DNA from: Prolixibacteraceae bacterium
GTDB taxonomy: Bacteria; Bacteroidota; Bacteroidia; Bacteroidales; Prolixibacteraceae
Assembly (NCBI GenBank): GCA_009773765.1
Contig: WTWZ01000044.1
Span: 1 to 44,764, forward strand
Direction of reading: 5' to 3'
Length of the DNA stretch: 44,764 nt
Position numbers and translations under genes: made by a program. Within the stretch, counting starts at the first letter, position 1. Each line of letters opens with the position of its first letter. The notes under the pieces are model-generated. The model was not told where the DNA came from. It saw only the letters and a program-made list of their open reading frames with translations, and did not search any database. This document shows positions 18,501-26,021 of the stretch, piece after piece.

Positions 18501-19481
18501 TCAAAACCTATTGGTATTATTTATCATCTGCTCCTTAATCCAGTCATACGTTTTTTTCATTCCGTCTTTAAGCGGATATGAAGGCGCCCAACCCAGGTAT
18601 TTTTTAATGAGCGTATTTTCGCTGTTTCTTCCGCGTACACCTTTGGGTGCATCCAAATCATAGGTTCTTTTGAGTTTGAATCCTGCTATATTTTCCACAA
18701 TATCAACCAGTTCGTTGATAGAAACCATTTCGTCGCTACCCAGGTTGATGGGCTCCAAAATATCGCTGTACATGATTTTCAGGATTCCTTCCACACATTC
18801 GTCGATATACATAAACGAGCGGGTTTGTTCGCCATCGCCCCAAATTACGATTTCATCTTTTCCGTACAGTTCCCCTTCAAGTACTTTCCGGCACATGGCA
18901 GCAGGCGCTTTTTCACGGCCGCCGTCCCACGTTCCAAAAGGCCCGAAAACATTATGAAAACGGGCAACACGGCATGTTATACCAAAATCTTCCATAAAAT
19001 GACGGCACATTCTTTCCGAGAAAAGCTTTTCCCACCCATAACCATCTTCTGCCAGCGCCGGATAAGCATCTTCTTCTTTTAGTCCCGGATTGTTAGGTCC
19101 GGTTTGTTTTTCACCATTGTAAACACATGCCGATGAAGCATAAAAAAACCGGGTGACCCCCAAATCGCGGGCAGCCATGAGCAAATGCGTGTTTATCAGC
19201 ACACTCAGCATACAATCCGCTTTGTGGTTTTCAATAAAACCCATTCCACCCATATCGGCAGCCAGGTTAAACACTTCGTAATAACCATTTACCGCTATGT
19301 AACAATTTTCCTTCAGATTGAGGTCGAGAACCAGGTTATCGCAATCATCGTGTATCTGATACCATTTTGTTAACGGTTTTTTATCGACACAACGAACTTC
19401 GTAACCCATATCTTTCAGTTTCCTGGAAAGGTGGCCTCCTATAAAGCCGCCTGCCCCTGCTACCAATGCTCTTTTCTTCAT
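18501..19481 (-). CDS. NAD-dependent epimerase, GDP-mannose 3,5-epimerase-like
   Basis: A 326-residue extended short-chain dehydrogenase. The NAD loop reads VAGAGGFIGGHLSRKL, the catalytic Ser region is FYASSACVYN, and the Tyr/Lys pair lies in DGYGWEKLFSERM. Long stretches agree with plant GDP-mannose 3,5-epimerases: NLAADMGGMGFI, FHNVFGPFGTWDGGREKAPA, RSFMYIDECVEGIL, NLGSDEMVSINELV and GVRGRNSENTLI. That enzyme converts GDP-mannose to GDP-L-galactose or GDP-L-gulose; whether this one does the same is inference from similarity. It lies upstream of the split cytidylyltransferase/kinase gene and divergent from a LacI regulator. Confidence 0.88.
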   Translation of the reverse strand: MKKRALVAGAGGFIGGHLSRKLKDMGYEVRCVDKKPLTKWYQIHDDCDNLVLDLNLKENCYIAVNGYYEVFNLAADMGGMGFIENHKADCMLSVLINTHLLMAARDLGVTRFFYASSACVYNGEKQTGPNNPGLKEEDAYPALAEDGYGWEKLFSERMCRHFMEDFGITCRVARFHNVFGPFGTWDGGREKAPAAMCRKVLEGELYGKDEIVIWGDGEQTRSFMYIDECVEGILKIMYSDILEPINLGSDEMVSINELVDIVENIAGFKLKRTYDLDAPKGVRGRNSENTLIKKYLGWAPSYPLKDGMKKTYDWIKEQMINNTNRF

Positions 19482-19535
19482 TATTTTCTGTTTTAATTTA
19501 TTATTTCCGGCGCAAAGGTTGTGAATCTTTTTTAC

Positions 19536-19595
19536 TCACGCAACTGCCTGTATTTGTGCATATTCATGCAAAGGTTTGCGCAAAGCATTGCGTGA
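19536..19595. promoter_or_regulatory. Candidate regulator binding region with nested palindromes
   Basis: The shared upstream region of the epimerase and LacI genes contains a perfect palindrome TTTGCGCAAA (19575-19584) with a central CG, as LacI-family operators often have. It overlaps a GCAAA-gg-TTTGC inverted pair (19568-19579). An outer inverted pair, TCACGCAA at 19536 and TTGCGTGA at 19588, surrounds or overlaps it. Binding by the neighbouring LacI protein is inference. Confidence 0.4.
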
Positions 19596-19606
19596 TAAAA
19601 AAAGTG

Positions 19607-19635
19607 TTGTAAAACATTTCTTTTCGTTACTTTTG
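19607..19635 (+). promoter_or_regulatory. Candidate promoter of the LacI-family gene
   Basis: TTG at 19607-19609 and TACTTTTG at 19628-19635 are 18 bases apart, a good fit to the Bacteroidota -33/-7 promoter. The -7 element ends 20 bases before the ATG. The palindromes at 19536-19595 lie directly upstream. Confidence 0.55.
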
Positions 19636-19655
19636 CCATTCTTCCTGTATCGAAA

Positions 19656-20702
19656 ATGAAAAAAAGACTTACTTCATTAAAAGATTTGGCCGAAGAACTG
19701 GGGATTTCTATTTCCACAGTTTCGAGGGCGCTGAAAAATAATCCGATGATCAGCCCGGAACTGACCATAAAAATCCAGGAACTGGCTGCCATAAAAAATT
19801 ACATTCCCAACCCGCTGGCGATGGGGTTATTAAAGCAACAGACCAAAATGATTGGAGTGATTGTGCCCGATTTGGTAACGCACTTTTATTCGTCGATTAT
19901 TTCGGGAATGGAGGAGGTTGCAAAGGAAAAGGGGTATTACATTATTATCGCCTCATCAAACGAATCGTTGGAGAAGGAAAAAGAGTCGGTCAACAACCTG
20001 TTAAAATCGAGGGTTGAAGGATTAATTGTATGTATCAGTCAGCAAACCAACAGCTTTGAGCATTTCGAAATCCTGATAAAGAATGAAATCCCACTTGTTT
20101 TTTTCGATCGTGTTGTTGAATCGCTTGAAGTTCCATCGGTTACGGTTGACGGTGCTGAAGCTGCAAAAAATGTTACCCGCCATTTTTACGAAAACGGATG
20201 CCGGCGGATTGCCTACATTTCGGGCCCCGAACACCTGAATATTTCGAAAAATCGAAAAGAGGGTTATTTAAAGGGATTGCAGGAATGTGGTTTGAAATTG
20301 ATTCCTGATTTACTCGTTGAATGTAATTTGAATGCAGAAGAAGCCACCCTTGCCACCAGAAAGTTATTGAGTTTAAATCAAATTCCGGATGCCATTTTTG
20401 GGATTAACGACACCATCGCTTTTGCGGCAATGAAAGAAATCAAAAAGCACAAGCTACCTATTCCCGACGATATTGCCCTTGTAGGTTTTACTGATGAATT
20501 TCATTCAACCGTTGTAGAGCCGGCGCTTACTTCGGTTACCCACCCCACACTGCAAATGGGCAGGGAAGCAGCACGGTTGTTTTTTGAATGTATCGAAAAA
20601 GGAAAGAGTTTTGCTGAAAAGTTGATTTTACCAACAAAACTGGTTGTAAGGGAATCGTCGGTAAAAAGATTACAAAAAAAGACAATGCAAAATGTTCAGT
20701 AA
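19656..20702 (+). CDS. LacI-family transcriptional regulator
   Basis: A 348-residue protein with the N-terminal LacI helix-turn-helix and hinge (TSLKDLAEELGISISTVSRALKN in overview, then YIPNPLAMGLL). A periplasmic-binding-protein-like effector domain follows: IGVIVPDLVTHFYSSII, PLVFFDRVVE, ISGPEHLNISKNRKEGY, FGINDTIAFAAM and LVGFTDEF. Such proteins repress or activate sugar-related genes in response to a sugar ligand. It is divergent from the epimerase gene across a short region full of palindromes, so that gene is the most likely target besides itself. The ligand is unknown. Confidence 0.93.
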   Translation: MKKRLTSLKDLAEELGISISTVSRALKNNPMISPELTIKIQELAAIKNYIPNPLAMGLLKQQTKMIGVIVPDLVTHFYSSIISGMEEVAKEKGYYIIIASSNESLEKEKESVNNLLKSRVEGLIVCISQQTNSFEHFEILIKNEIPLVFFDRVVESLEVPSVTVDGAEAAKNVTRHFYENGCRRIAYISGPEHLNISKNRKEGYLKGLQECGLKLIPDLLVECNLNAEEATLATRKLLSLNQIPDAIFGINDTIAFAAMKEIKKHKLPIPDDIALVGFTDEFHSTVVEPALTSVTHPTLQMGREAARLFFECIEKGKSFAEKLILPTKLVVRESSVKRLQKKTMQNVQ

Positions 20703-20734
20703 CAGCGGATTTCAGGTAAATTGAATTTGTATAA

Positions 20735-21271
20735 CTACTTCGTAATCCAACCTAAAATCTGTTCGTCATTGGGTTTTACTTTTGGTTCAACCATTTTTAC
20801 CAGGTTTCCTTTTTCATCAATAAGGTATTTCTGAAAATTCCAGCCTACTTCCGAATCCAAAACGCCGTTTTTGCTTTTTTGCGTCAGCCACTGATAAAGC
20901 GGGTGCATATCATCGCCTTTCACCGAAATTTTATCCATCATTGTAAAAGTTACCCCGTAATTTTTCTGGCAAAACTCCTCAATTTCCTCATTGGTTCCGG
21001 GTTCCTGGTTTGCAAAATTGTTGGCAGGAAAGCCAATAATAGTAAATCTTTCATCGCCATATTTTTCATATAACTCCTGCAATTGTTCGTATTGCGGCGT
21101 TAATCCGCATTTCGAGGCGGTATTAACTACTAAAACTTTTTTCCCTTTTAACGACGAAAGATCAAATTCTTTTCCGTCAATATCCTTCACTTTAAAATCG
21201 TAAAACGACTGCTGTGCAAAAACAGCTCCTGCAATAATTACCATACTTAAAATCAATGTTATTTTCTTCAT
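20735..21271 (-). CDS. Glutathione peroxidase-family thiol peroxidase, exported
   Basis: A 178-residue protein with a signal peptide (MKKITLILSMVIIAGAVFAQ) and the glutathione peroxidase fold: LVVNTASKCGLTPQYEQL with the peroxidatic Cys in place of selenocysteine, IIGFPANNFANQEPG with the Gln region, and GWNFQKYLID with the Trp/Asn pair. Bacterial members usually use thioredoxin. The signal peptide places it in the periplasm. It converges with the LacI gene 32 bases away. Its upstream region is separated from the next gene by the 88-base repeats. Confidence 0.9.
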   Translation of the reverse strand: MKKITLILSMVIIAGAVFAQQSFYDFKVKDIDGKEFDLSSLKGKKVLVVNTASKCGLTPQYEQLQELYEKYGDERFTIIGFPANNFANQEPGTNEEIEEFCQKNYGVTFTMMDKISVKGDDMHPLYQWLTQKSKNGVLDSEVGWNFQKYLIDEKGNLVKMVEPKVKPNDEQILGWITK

Positions 21272-21343
21272 TTTAAATCCTGTTTATTTGTTTGAAGTAC
21301 AAAACAAAAATTAAAACAAAAGGTTTTCGAAATTTTGAGAAAG

Positions 21344-21585
21344 GGACTTTGAGTTTCCTAACTCAAAGTTTTTCAGGAAAATCGTGGACTTGGGAAAGTC
21401 CATGTCCCGCAGGACTTTGAGTTTCCTGCCTCAAAGATTTTTGGATTCTCAAATTGAACTTGCAAAAGATTGTGGACTTGGGAAAGCCCACGTCCCGCAG
21501 GACTTTGAGTTTCCTAACTCAAAGTTTTTTAAATTCTCAAATTGAACTTGCAAAAGATCGTGGACTTGGGAAAGTCCACGTCCCT
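21344..21585. repeat. Tandem hairpin repeat, about 2.7 units of 88 bases
   Basis: The unit holds two hairpins: one built on ACTTTGAGTT/AACTCAAAGT and one on GTGGACTT/AAGTCCAC. The first hairpin starts near 21344, 21412 and 21500, the second near 21384, 21472 and 21560, so the period is 88 bases and the first unit lacks about 20. The middle copy has small changes (GCCTC for AACTC, AAGCCCAC for AAGTCCAC) that partly disturb or keep pairing. The array fills most of the 334-base gap between the peroxidase and oxidoreductase genes. It contains no gene. Confidence 0.85.
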
Positions 21586-21593
21586 GAAAGAAC

Positions 21594-21601
21594 TACCTTT
21601 G
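21594..21601 (+). promoter_or_regulatory. Candidate -7 element before the oxidoreductase gene
   Basis: TACCTTTG fits TAnnTTTG but ends only four bases before the ATG at 21606. If it is real, the transcript would begin near that ATG, and the second in-frame ATG at 21630 (MQAVVLTENG) may be the true start. Confidence 0.35.
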
Positions 21602-21605
21602 CCAC

Positions 21606-22622
21606 ATGAAAACAAATATTCCAACAACAATGCAGGCGGTTGTGCTTACCGAGAACGGCGCACAACCAACAGTGGCAACCATTCCGGTTCCAAAACCTGG
21701 CCCCGGAGAAGTGCTTGTAAAAATGTACGCCTCACCGATAAATCCCTCTGATCTGGCATTTCTGGCAGGCGGTTACGGAGTTAAAAAACCCTATCCGGTT
21801 GTTCCCGGATTTGAAGGTAGTGGAACCGTTGTTGCAGCCGGTAAGGGAATTCTGCCAAAAATATGGTTAGGCAAAAAAATTGCCTGTGCAGCATCGCCAA
21901 AACTCAATGGCTGCTGGGCTGAATATATGGTTACCACAGCCAGTTCGTGTGTTCCGCTTTCAAAAAAGATTTCAACGGAACAGGGTTCGATGATGTTTGT
22001 AAACCCGATGACTGCCCTGGCATTTTTCGATGTTTATAAAAACACACCAAATCCATCAAATAAACTTCGTGGAATTATCAATACGGCTGCGGCCAGCGCT
22101 TTGGGAAGAATGGTTATCCGGATAGGCAAACAAAAAGGGATTCCGGTAATATCAATAGTTCGTCGCAATGAACAAGTTGATATGTTAAAACCGGAAGGTG
22201 CTGAATATATTTTAAACAGTTCTGACCCTGATTTTGAACTAAAACTGAAAGAACTTTCCCAACAACTCAATGCTACCATTTTATTCGATGCAGTAGGTGG
22301 AAAAATGCCACAGCAATTGTTAAGCGCAGCGCCAAAAGGAAGTAAACTATTTATTTACGGAAGACTTTCGGCTGAACCCTGCGAAATTTTACCTAGTGAT
22401 TTGATTTTTACAGGAAACCAGATTCAGGGTTTCTGGCTTACCAACTGGTTGCACGAAAATGGAATGATAAAAACACTGCTCACGATTCGGGAAGTTCAGT
22501 CGCTTATCAAACACGAACTGGCAACCCATATTCACAAGCAATTCAGCATCGGACAAATTACCGAAGCCATTGAAATTTATAAAAATAAAATGAGCAAAGG
22601 GAAAGTACTGCTCAGGTTCTGA
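21606..22622 (+). CDS. Zinc-independent quinone-oxidoreductase-like MDR dehydrogenase
   Basis: A 338-residue medium-chain dehydrogenase/reductase. The GroES-like half begins MQAVVLTENGAQPTVATIPV and contains SPINPSDLAFLAGGYG and VPGFEGSGTVVAAG. The cofactor half has INTAAASALGRMVIRIGKQ, a variant of the usual AAxxGxG loop. The zinc ligands of alcohol dehydrogenases are absent, so quinone oxidoreductase or enoyl reductase activity with NADPH is more likely. Substrate unknown. An alternative start at 21630 removes eight residues and fits the promoter position better. It converges on the ZIP transporter. Confidence 0.83.
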   Translation: MKTNIPTTMQAVVLTENGAQPTVATIPVPKPGPGEVLVKMYASPINPSDLAFLAGGYGVKKPYPVVPGFEGSGTVVAAGKGILPKIWLGKKIACAASPKLNGCWAEYMVTTASSCVPLSKKISTEQGSMMFVNPMTALAFFDVYKNTPNPSNKLRGIINTAAASALGRMVIRIGKQKGIPVISIVRRNEQVDMLKPEGAEYILNSSDPDFELKLKELSQQLNATILFDAVGGKMPQQLLSAAPKGSKLFIYGRLSAEPCEILPSDLIFTGNQIQGFWLTNWLHENGMIKTLLTIREVQSLIKHELATHIHKQFSIGQITEAIEIYKNKMSKGKVLLRF

Positions 22623-22635
22623 TTAATATTCTTTT

Positions 22636-23472
22636 CTAATGATTATGGTCGTGTTCCTTGAGGTCATTTCCGCTGTGGTCGTGCATTTCAATCTGGTTAT
22701 CAACTGGTTCAGCATTATGATGTTCGTGATGCAAACTGATATAAAACATCAGAGCCAAACCGGCAATGATTGCAGCAAACTGAACCATACTTTTCTTTAC
22801 CGACCTTTCGCGGTTTAACTCCGGGATTAAATCGCTGCCAGCCAAATAGATAAAACCACCTGCTGCAAAAGGCAGGATATAGGTCAATATTTTTTCCGAT
22901 ACGGTTCCGAGTGTTAGTGTCAGTACCCCGCCCAGAATTGCTGAACAGGCAGCAATAAAATTCAGGAATAAAGCTTTTCGTTTCGAAAAACCGGCATGTA
23001 ACAAAATCCCAAAATCGCTGATTTCCTGTGGTATTTCGTGAACAATTACTGCCAGCGTGGTTGCAATTCCAACTTCGGGAGAAGCCATCCAGGCAGCAGC
23101 AATTAAAACCCCGTCGGTAAAATTATGCAGACTGTCGGTTATCAAACTAATGTATCCCAGCGGCGCTTTTACTTCTTCATCTGATACATTGTGGTTGTGA
23201 TGCCAGTGAATAAATTTTTCGAGCACAAACATGACAATTAAACCCGAAATTATCAGAATTCCAATGATTTGACTATTGTCAATCTGATGAAAGGATTCGG
23301 GTACAAGAATAAAAAAAGTGTTGCCAAACAGCGCCCCAACGGCAAAACTCACCAATATAAAAATCATTTTTTTCAATTGCGTGGCACGCATGGCAAGCAA
23401 CAAAATGCCTGAAAACGACAAAAGACTTACCAGAAAAGTGCCTCCCAACGCTCCAATCCAAACATTTTCCAT
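22636..23472 (-). CDS. ZIP-family divalent metal transporter
   Basis: A 278-residue membrane protein with about eight hydrophobic segments. The metal-binding helices are clear: DSLHNFTDGVLIAA and VIVHEIPQEISDFGIL, the HNFxDG and HEIPxExxDF motifs of the LIV-1-like ZIP branch. A His-rich loop (HWHHNHN) and a His/Asp-rich C-terminus (HEHHNAE, HDHSGNDLKEHDHNH) probably sense or bind metal. ZIP proteins bring zinc or related metals into the cytoplasm. It starts 35 bases after the Fur-family gene, so the two form an operon and zinc is the best guess. Confidence 0.9.
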   Translation of the reverse strand: MENVWIGALGGTFLVSLLSFSGILLLAMRATQLKKMIFILVSFAVGALFGNTFFILVPESFHQIDNSQIIGILIISGLIVMFVLEKFIHWHHNHNVSDEEVKAPLGYISLITDSLHNFTDGVLIAAAWMASPEVGIATTLAVIVHEIPQEISDFGILLHAGFSKRKALFLNFIAACSAILGGVLTLTLGTVSEKILTYILPFAAGGFIYLAGSDLIPELNRERSVKKSMVQFAAIIAGLALMFYISLHHEHHNAEPVDNQIEMHDHSGNDLKEHDHNH

Positions 23473-23507
23473 AATTTAATTTCTTGTTATTGTGATTTTA
23501 AATTCTC

Positions 23508-23909
23508 TTACAGGTTACATTTGTGGCAAAAGCCCTTGATAATGAGTTCGGTTTCCACATGTCTGTATCCATTGGGCAATGGCGGAATGTTGATTTGGGC
23601 ATCGGGCATACATTCAACTACTTCACACAGGTTGCAATAAAAATGAACATGGTTTTGACTTACCCTGCCACTTTCTGTTATAGCATATTTAACCAACTGA
23701 TTGTCAACTACAATCTTATGAATAATATTTTTTTCAATTAAGGTTTTAAACGAACGGTAAAAAGTAGTGCGGTCGTAGTTCCCTTCCACTTTTTGTTTTA
23801 TTTCATCTTCTGAAACCGCAAAACCCAAATTGGCAATGGTATCGATAATACTTTGCCGGCAACTGGTGCGAACCAGGTTATGCTGATGTAAAATTTCCTT
23901 TGCCTTCAT
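23508..23909 (-). CDS. Fur-family metal-dependent repressor (Zur-like)
   Basis: A 133-residue protein with the Fur winged helix (HNLVRTSCRQSIIDTIANLG, then NYDRTTFYRSFKTLIEKN) and a metal-binding dimerisation domain (VHFYCNLCEVVEC ... GFCHKCNL). The two CxxC pairs form the structural zinc site. The ATG at 23909 is used because the longer frame starts at TTG inside the operator-like repeats. It precedes the ZIP transporter in one operon, so zinc-dependent repression of uptake is the simplest reading. Fur or a peroxide sensor cannot be excluded from sequence alone. Confidence 0.87.
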   Translation of the reverse strand: MKAKEILHQHNLVRTSCRQSIIDTIANLGFAVSEDEIKQKVEGNYDRTTFYRSFKTLIEKNIIHKIVVDNQLVKYAITESGRVSQNHVHFYCNLCEVVECMPDAQINIPPLPNGYRHVETELIIKGFCHKCNL

Positions 23910-23914
23910 TTTTC

Positions 23915-23940
23915 GCAACAATGTTACAAATGCAACAATG
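23915..23940. promoter_or_regulatory. Candidate Fur-family operator before the regulator gene
   Basis: TGTTAC-AAAT-GCAACA (23922-23937) is a near-perfect palindrome, and GCAACAATG is directly repeated at 23915 and 23932. The site lies 6 to 31 bases before the ATG and just downstream of the -7 element at 23944-23951, where a bound repressor would block transcription. Confidence 0.5.
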
Positions 23941-23943
23941 CTG

Positions 23944-23951
23944 CAAACATA
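23944..23951 (-). promoter_or_regulatory. Candidate -7 element of the fur-zip operon
   Basis: Read on the minus strand it is TATGTTTG, matching TAnnTTTG, 35 bases before the ATG at 23909. No clear -33 TTG is seen. The operator-like palindrome lies at the expected transcription start. Confidence 0.5.
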
Positions 23952-24317
23952 AAAATATTTAGCTAATTATTAGTGATCGAAGTAATTAAATCAATATTTA
24001 ACGCGGGTTTTTTTTATCTTCTATAAAATCGTTTAACCCCGTATTTTTATTGAATGTAATTTAAGGGTTAAATTGCGTTTGTACTACAAAAAACCTTGCA
24101 AAACTTAAAATGAGCAATTTCAGGAAACAACCCGCAATTGGCACGGATGCCTGGTTAAGTTTAGTTTTCAGATTTTTCATCATCCGCAATGATATTGGAT
24201 TACCTTTGCAGTTACCGGATTATGACGGCGATGGCTGTTGGACACATTTTAATAAACTATTTAACCAATTCAGGTTCAACCATGCCATTGGTTATCCTTT
24301 CTGAAAATAATTGAAAT
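23952..24317. other. Gene-free region before phosphofructokinase with a candidate -7 element
   Basis: The region is AT-rich near the regulator gene and then holds only a 64-codon frame (24110-24304) with no recognisable family. TACCTTTG at 24201-24208 fits TAnnTTTG on the plus strand and would give the phosphofructokinase gene a leader of about 100 bases. Because that element lies within the 64-codon frame, I treat the frame as non-coding. Confidence 0.4.
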
Positions 24318-25580
24318 ATGAATATAACGCATTTAGGCGAAGCCCATTTTCCTTCTCCAATTTCACGAAACATCAGCGATAACCTTCGCGTTCCGGAACA
24401 CATTATTTTTGATATTGAAACTGCTCAGAAAAGTAATTTAAGTTTCGAACTGGCCGGTCCGAGGGAAAAACTATATTTTAATCCAACGCAAACCCGTGCC
24501 GGTATTGTTACCTGTGGTGGTTTGTGCCCTGGTTTAAACGATGTTATCAGGTCGCTGTTTAATGAACTAACTTATGCATACGGGGTACGGGAAGTAATTG
24601 GATTCAGGGGTGGTTATGGCGGACTTGACCCCGGTACACCCAATAAACCAATTATTTTAACTCATGATTTTGTTGATGATATTCATAAAGAAGGAGGCAC
24701 AGTTTTAGGCACATCCCGCGGGCCCGTTGATGTTGTGCGCGCAGTGGATAACCTGAAAAAGATGGGAATCAACATTTTATTTACCATCGGTGGCGATGGT
24801 ACGCAAAGGGGGGGAAATGCACTTTTCCAGGAGGCCAAAAAGCGCGGGCATGCCTTGTCGGTAGTGGGAATCCCAAAAACCATTGACAACGATGTGGCAT
24901 TTGTTTCACGAACTTTTGGTTACCTGACAGCCGTTCAGGAAGCTGCCGTTGTTTTGGACAGGGCACACATGGAGGCAAGAAGTGTTGAAAACGGAATATC
25001 ACTCGTAAAACTGATGGGCAGACATGCCGGATTTATTGCAGCAGGTGCAACCGTGGCAAGCCAGGATGTTAATTTTACCCTGGTTCCCGAAGTACCTTTT
25101 GAGTTACATGGCGAAGGTGGTTTTTTGGAAGTATTAAAAAAACGCATACTAAATCGAAAACATGCGGTAATTGTAGTTGCTGAAGGAGCCGGCCAGGATA
25201 TGCTTGAAGGCCCGCAATTTAATCGCGACGCTTCAGGCAATGTTTTTCTGAAAGACATAGGGCTTTACCTGCGTGATAAAATCGACAGCTATTTCAGGTC
25301 AGAAAACATTCCGGTAATACTGCGGTACTTTGATCCAAGTTACTTCCTGAGGAGCAGCCCGGCAAATGCTGAAGATTCCATTTTATGCGATTTATTTGCC
25401 CGTAACGCGGTTCATGCAGCCATGGCCGGAAAAACCGGACTGGTAATTGGTTACCTGCACGATAAGTTTATTCATGTTCCGATTGAACTTTTAACCAGCC
25501 GCACTAAAACCATGGATACCAGCGGAGTGGCCTGGAGCGCAGTATTGGCAGCAACCGGCCAGCCAGCAGTGTTTATATAA
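24318..25580 (+). CDS. pfkA: 6-phosphofructokinase
   Basis: A 420-residue protein of the longer phosphofructokinase group that includes plant enzymes. Motifs: TCGGLCPGLNDVIRSLF, GYGGLDPG, GTSRGPVD, then TIGGDGTQRGGN, VVGIPKTIDNDV with the catalytic Asp, and KLMGRHAGFIA. The GGDGT form, not GGDDS, fits ATP rather than pyrophosphate as phosphate donor, although the Lys in PKTIDND is shared with PPi enzymes. It phosphorylates fructose 6-phosphate in glycolysis. A hairpin terminator follows. Confidence 0.92.
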   Translation: MNITHLGEAHFPSPISRNISDNLRVPEHIIFDIETAQKSNLSFELAGPREKLYFNPTQTRAGIVTCGGLCPGLNDVIRSLFNELTYAYGVREVIGFRGGYGGLDPGTPNKPIILTHDFVDDIHKEGGTVLGTSRGPVDVVRAVDNLKKMGINILFTIGGDGTQRGGNALFQEAKKRGHALSVVGIPKTIDNDVAFVSRTFGYLTAVQEAAVVLDRAHMEARSVENGISLVKLMGRHAGFIAAGATVASQDVNFTLVPEVPFELHGEGGFLEVLKKRILNRKHAVIVVAEGAGQDMLEGPQFNRDASGNVFLKDIGLYLRDKIDSYFRSENIPVILRYFDPSYFLRSSPANAEDSILCDLFARNAVHAAMAGKTGLVIGYLHDKFIHVPIELLTSRTKTMDTSGVAWSAVLAATGQPAVFI

Positions 25581-25605
25581 GTTTTGGTTTAAAAAATATC
25601 AGATT

Positions 25606-25640
25606 AAAAAAACTGCCAGCTTTCGACCGGCAGTTTTTTT
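25606..25640. terminator. Bidirectional hairpin terminator
   Basis: CTGCC (25613-25617) pairs with GGCAG (25629-25633), flanked by an A-run on the left and a T-run on the right, between the convergent phosphofructokinase and 114-residue genes. The flanking A/T runs also pair and lengthen the stem, so it can serve both strands. Confidence 0.8.
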
Positions 25641-25656
25641 ACCTGAGAAACTTTTA

Positions 25657-26001
25657 TTACTTCTTTATGTCAAATTCGCCGATCAGCGGGATATCCGTGG
25701 ACAGTTCCTGACGAAACATGTTTTCGAAAAACATTTCGGCCTGTAAAAACTGGGCTGCCGTAATTGGTGAAATTGACTTAGACATATTCTTGTATGTTTT
25801 TTCCCAAAGGCCGATAAAACTTTTTTGCACTTCCATTGAAGCTTTTACAAGCGCATCTGCTTCTTCATTGGTAAGATTTTCATATTTTTTCGCATACTGT
25901 TCAATGTTTTTTACGCGCTGAGTTCCAATTTCCTTTCGTGCAACTTCATACTCATCGTACATCTGCCAGAATAAGTATGCTTTACCTGCTTCAATTTTCA
26001 T
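25657..26001 (-). CDS. Small protein of unknown function after the CoA-activase gene
   Basis: A 114-residue, mostly helical protein: EVARKEIGTQRVKNIEQYAK, an NLTNEEADALVKASMEVQ stretch, and a conserved-looking end SPITAAQFLQAEMFFENM and IPLIGEFD. It recalls Bacteroidota periplasmic Spy/CpxP-like small proteins, but no signal peptide is present and only 20 bases separate it from the upstream gene. It should therefore act in the cytoplasm if the ATG at 26001 is right. It is the last gene of the unit with the large activase-like protein. Function unknown. Confidence 0.65.
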   Translation of the reverse strand: MKIEAGKAYLFWQMYDEYEVARKEIGTQRVKNIEQYAKKYENLTNEEADALVKASMEVQKSFIGLWEKTYKNMSKSISPITAAQFLQAEMFFENMFRQELSTDIPLIGEFDIKK

Positions 26002-26021
26002 GTGTTTAGCAATAATATCTT

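Noticed and set aside
21344-21585. CRISPR array
   Set aside because: The period is constant but the whole unit is repeated, with no unique spacers and fewer than three units; no cas genes are present.
24110-24304. 64-codon open frame before phosphofructokinase
   Set aside because: No recognisable family, atypical composition, and it contains a good -7 element that probably serves the next gene.
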